Below, one piece after another: positions 62,412-64,000 of a stretch of 64,000 nt of DNA. Source of the DNA: Morganella morganii_D (GTDB lineage: Bacteria > Pseudomonadota > Gammaproteobacteria > Enterobacterales > Enterobacteriaceae); contig CP173058.1 in the NCBI GenBank assembly GCA_044772875.1, positions 2,728,001 through 2,792,000 on the forward strand. The letters run 5' to 3'. The notes below the pieces were generated by a model. That model saw nothing but the letters and a program-made list of their open reading frames with translations. It was not told the DNA's origin and searched no databases. The translations under genes were made by a program, and so were the position numbers. Position 1 is the stretch's first letter. Each line of letters starts with the position of its first letter.

Positions 62412-63710
62412 ATGAAAAACTGGAGAACACTCATTCTCGGCCTGATGTTTACGGCAAGCACAGCATCATTTGCAGCACCGCAGCAGCTTGATAAAGTCGC
62501 GGCAGTGGTGAATAACGGTGTGGTTCTGGAGAGTGATGTCAATAATATGCTTCAGACTGTCACCATGAATGCCCGCAATGCCGGTCAGCAGATTCCGGAT
62601 CAGGCAACACTGCGTCAGCAGATTCTTGAACGTCTTATCATGGACAATATCGTGATGCAGATGGCCGGACAGATGCAGATCACTATCCCTGACCAGGCTG
62701 TTGATGGCGCAATCGAAGATATCGCCCGTCAGAACAACATGACGCTTGCTCAGATGAAAGAACGTCTGAAACGCGACGGTATGAGCTATGACAAATACCG
62801 CAGCGATATCCGCAAAGAAATGATGATGGCGGAAGTGCGTAACAATGAAGTCCGCCGCCGTGTGGTAATTCTGCCGCAGGAAGTTGACTCTCTGGCAAAC
62901 CTGATCAGTACACAAAACGCCGCAGATACCGAACTGAACATCAGTCATATCCTGATCCCGCTGCCGGAAAACCCGACAGAAGAGCAGATGAATGCCGCGA
63001 AAGAAAAAGTCACCACCATCATGAATGAACTTCAGCGTGGTGCGGATTTCGGTAAACTGGCGATTACCTATTCTGCAGATCCGCAGGCACTGAAAGGTGG
63101 TAATATGGGCTGGAGCCGCTTACAGGAGCTGCCGGGTCTGTTTGCCGAGCGTCTTCAGTCTGCCAAAAGCGGTGAGATTGTCGGGCCGGTACGTTCCGGT
63201 GTCGGCTTTCATATTCTGCGCGTGAATGAAGTCCGCGGAAACAGTCAGCCGATTTCTGTGACTGAAGTCAAAGCCCGTCATATTCTGATCAAACCGTCAC
63301 CGGTAATGACCGATGACCAGGCACGCAGCAAACTGCAACAGATTGCCGCTGATGTGAAGAGTGGTAAAACTTCCTTCGATGCTGCGGCAAAACAATTCTC
63401 AGAAGATCCGGGTTCAGCCCTGCGCGGCGGTGAGTTAGGCTGGTCAATGCCTGATATCTACGACCCGGCTTTCCGTGACGCACTGATGAAACTGAAAAAA
63501 GGCGAACTGAGTCAGCCTGTCCGTTCATCTTTCGGCTGGCATCTGATCCAGCTTGAAGATACCCGCAACGTGGATAAGACCGAAGCGGCTCAGAAAGAAC
63601 GCGCTTACCGTATGCTGTTTAACCGTAAATTCAGCGAAGAATTACAGAGCTGGATGCAGGAACAGCGTGCCGGCGCTTATGTGGAAATTTTAGATGGCAG
63701 TAACAAATAA
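62412..63710 (+). CDS. surA: Periplasmic chaperone and peptidyl-prolyl isomerase SurA
   Basis: SurA carries unfolded outer membrane proteins, LptD among them, to the BAM complex. The start at 62412 follows no strong site but gives the proper signal peptide (ends ASFA, mature AAPQQLDKVAAVVNN). The N-terminal chaperone module is followed by two parvulin domains (about 175-275 and 285-385), with ISHILIPLP and ARHILIKPSP as their first strands. 432 residues. It overlaps pdxA by 17 bases. Confidence 0.97.
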   Translation: MKNWRTLILGLMFTASTASFAAPQQLDKVAAVVNNGVVLESDVNNMLQTVTMNARNAGQQIPDQATLRQQILERLIMDNIVMQMAGQMQITIPDQAVDGAIEDIARQNNMTLAQMKERLKRDGMSYDKYRSDIRKEMMMAEVRNNEVRRRVVILPQEVDSLANLISTQNAADTELNISHILIPLPENPTEEQMNAAKEKVTTIMNELQRGADFGKLAITYSADPQALKGGNMGWSRLQELPGLFAERLQSAKSGEIVGPVRSGVGFHILRVNEVRGNSQPISVTEVKARHILIKPSPVMTDDQARSKLQQIAADVKSGKTSFDAAAKQFSEDPGSALRGGELGWSMPDIYDPAFRDALMKLKKGELSQPVRSSFGWHLIQLEDTRNVDKTEAAQKERAYRMLFNRKFSEELQSWMQEQRAGAYVEILDGSNK

Positions 63711-64000
63711 GCTGAAACCTGTCGTTATTACCCCCGGCGAACCTGCCGGGGTTGGTCCCGACCTGACAGTCGCGCTGGCACAGCGCGACTGGCCGGTAAA
63801 ACTGGTAGTTTGTGCCGATCCGCAACTGATGCAGCAACGCGCGCATACCCTGTCACTGCCGCTGACTCTTGAACCTTACTCACCGGATACCGCCTGTCAG
63901 CCGCAACGCGCCGGAACACTGACGATTCTGCCTGTTGAACTGAAAGTCCCGGCTGTCGCCGGTGAGCTCAACGTAGCGAATGCCGCCTATGTGACCGAAA
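63694..64000 (+). CDS. pdxA: 4-hydroxythreonine-4-phosphate dehydrogenase, 3' end cut by window
   Basis: PdxA oxidises 4-phosphohydroxy-L-threonine in pyridoxal phosphate synthesis. Only the first 102 codons are inside the window. The reading from ATG at 63694 gives KPVVITPGEPAGVGPDL, the family N-terminal signature, then QRDWPVKLVVCADPQLM. It begins inside the surA end, the lptD-surA-pdxA coupling found in E. coli; rsmA and apaGH are expected beyond the edge. Confidence 0.95.
   Translation, partial: MAVTNKLKPVVITPGEPAGVGPDLTVALAQRDWPVKLVVCADPQLMQQRAHTLSLPLTLEPYSPDTACQPQRAGTLTILPVELKVPAVAGELNVANAAYVTE

Overview
The window reads as a chromosomal segment of an enterobacterium of the order Enterobacterales. 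Almost every protein matches an Escherichia coli housekeeping protein along its full length, and the gene blocks keep E. coli order. The moderately GC-rich coding sequence together with a Vibrio-type thymidylate synthase points to the Morganellaceae, most likely Morganella. That genus call is inference. I see no transposase, integrase, phage module, CRISPR array or rRNA gene.

Three blocks that lie far apart in E. coli are joined here. Block 1 (1-12377) is the 4-minute region. It has a leftward rpsB-tsf-pyrH-frr-dxr-uppS-cdsA run (translation, UMP kinase, isoprenoid and phospholipid synthesis) and a rightward map-(unknown)-glnD-dapD-yaeH run. Block 2 (12433-48808) is the 63-minute region: yqcA-truC-yqcC, a putative Csr-type small RNA, syd, queF, ppnN, xni, two tandem DUF3592 membrane proteins, rlmM-ygdD-gcvA with the divergent GcvB small RNA, csdA-csdE, tcdA, mltA, three initiator tRNAs, amiC, argA, the ppdA-ppdB-ygdB-ppdC-recC-ptrA-recB-recD operon, thyA, lgt, ptsP and rppH. 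Block 3 (48960-64000) is the 1.5-minute region: TPP riboswitch-thiBPQ, polB with an SOS box, rapA, rluA, djlA, lptD-surA-pdxA.

Regulation visible in the DNA includes a TPP riboswitch before thiB, paired ARG boxes before argA, a LexA-type site before polB, the gcvA/gcvB divergent pair, a stringent-type promoter and long leader before rpsB, and many intrinsic terminators, several bidirectional.

Most of the sequence is conserved core genome. The places that deserve a second look are: (i) the syd-yqcC gap, where E. coli has csrB but here only a short GGA-rich candidate RNA is visible; (ii) an AT-rich, inverted, Vibrio-type thyA that appears to have replaced the enteric thyA; (iii) the tandem DUF3592 duplication; (iv) a 30-residue putative membrane microprotein between rluA and djlA; (v) a GcvB with a shortened G/U-rich seed region; (vi) an unrecognised 238-residue membrane-anchored protein between map and glnD.
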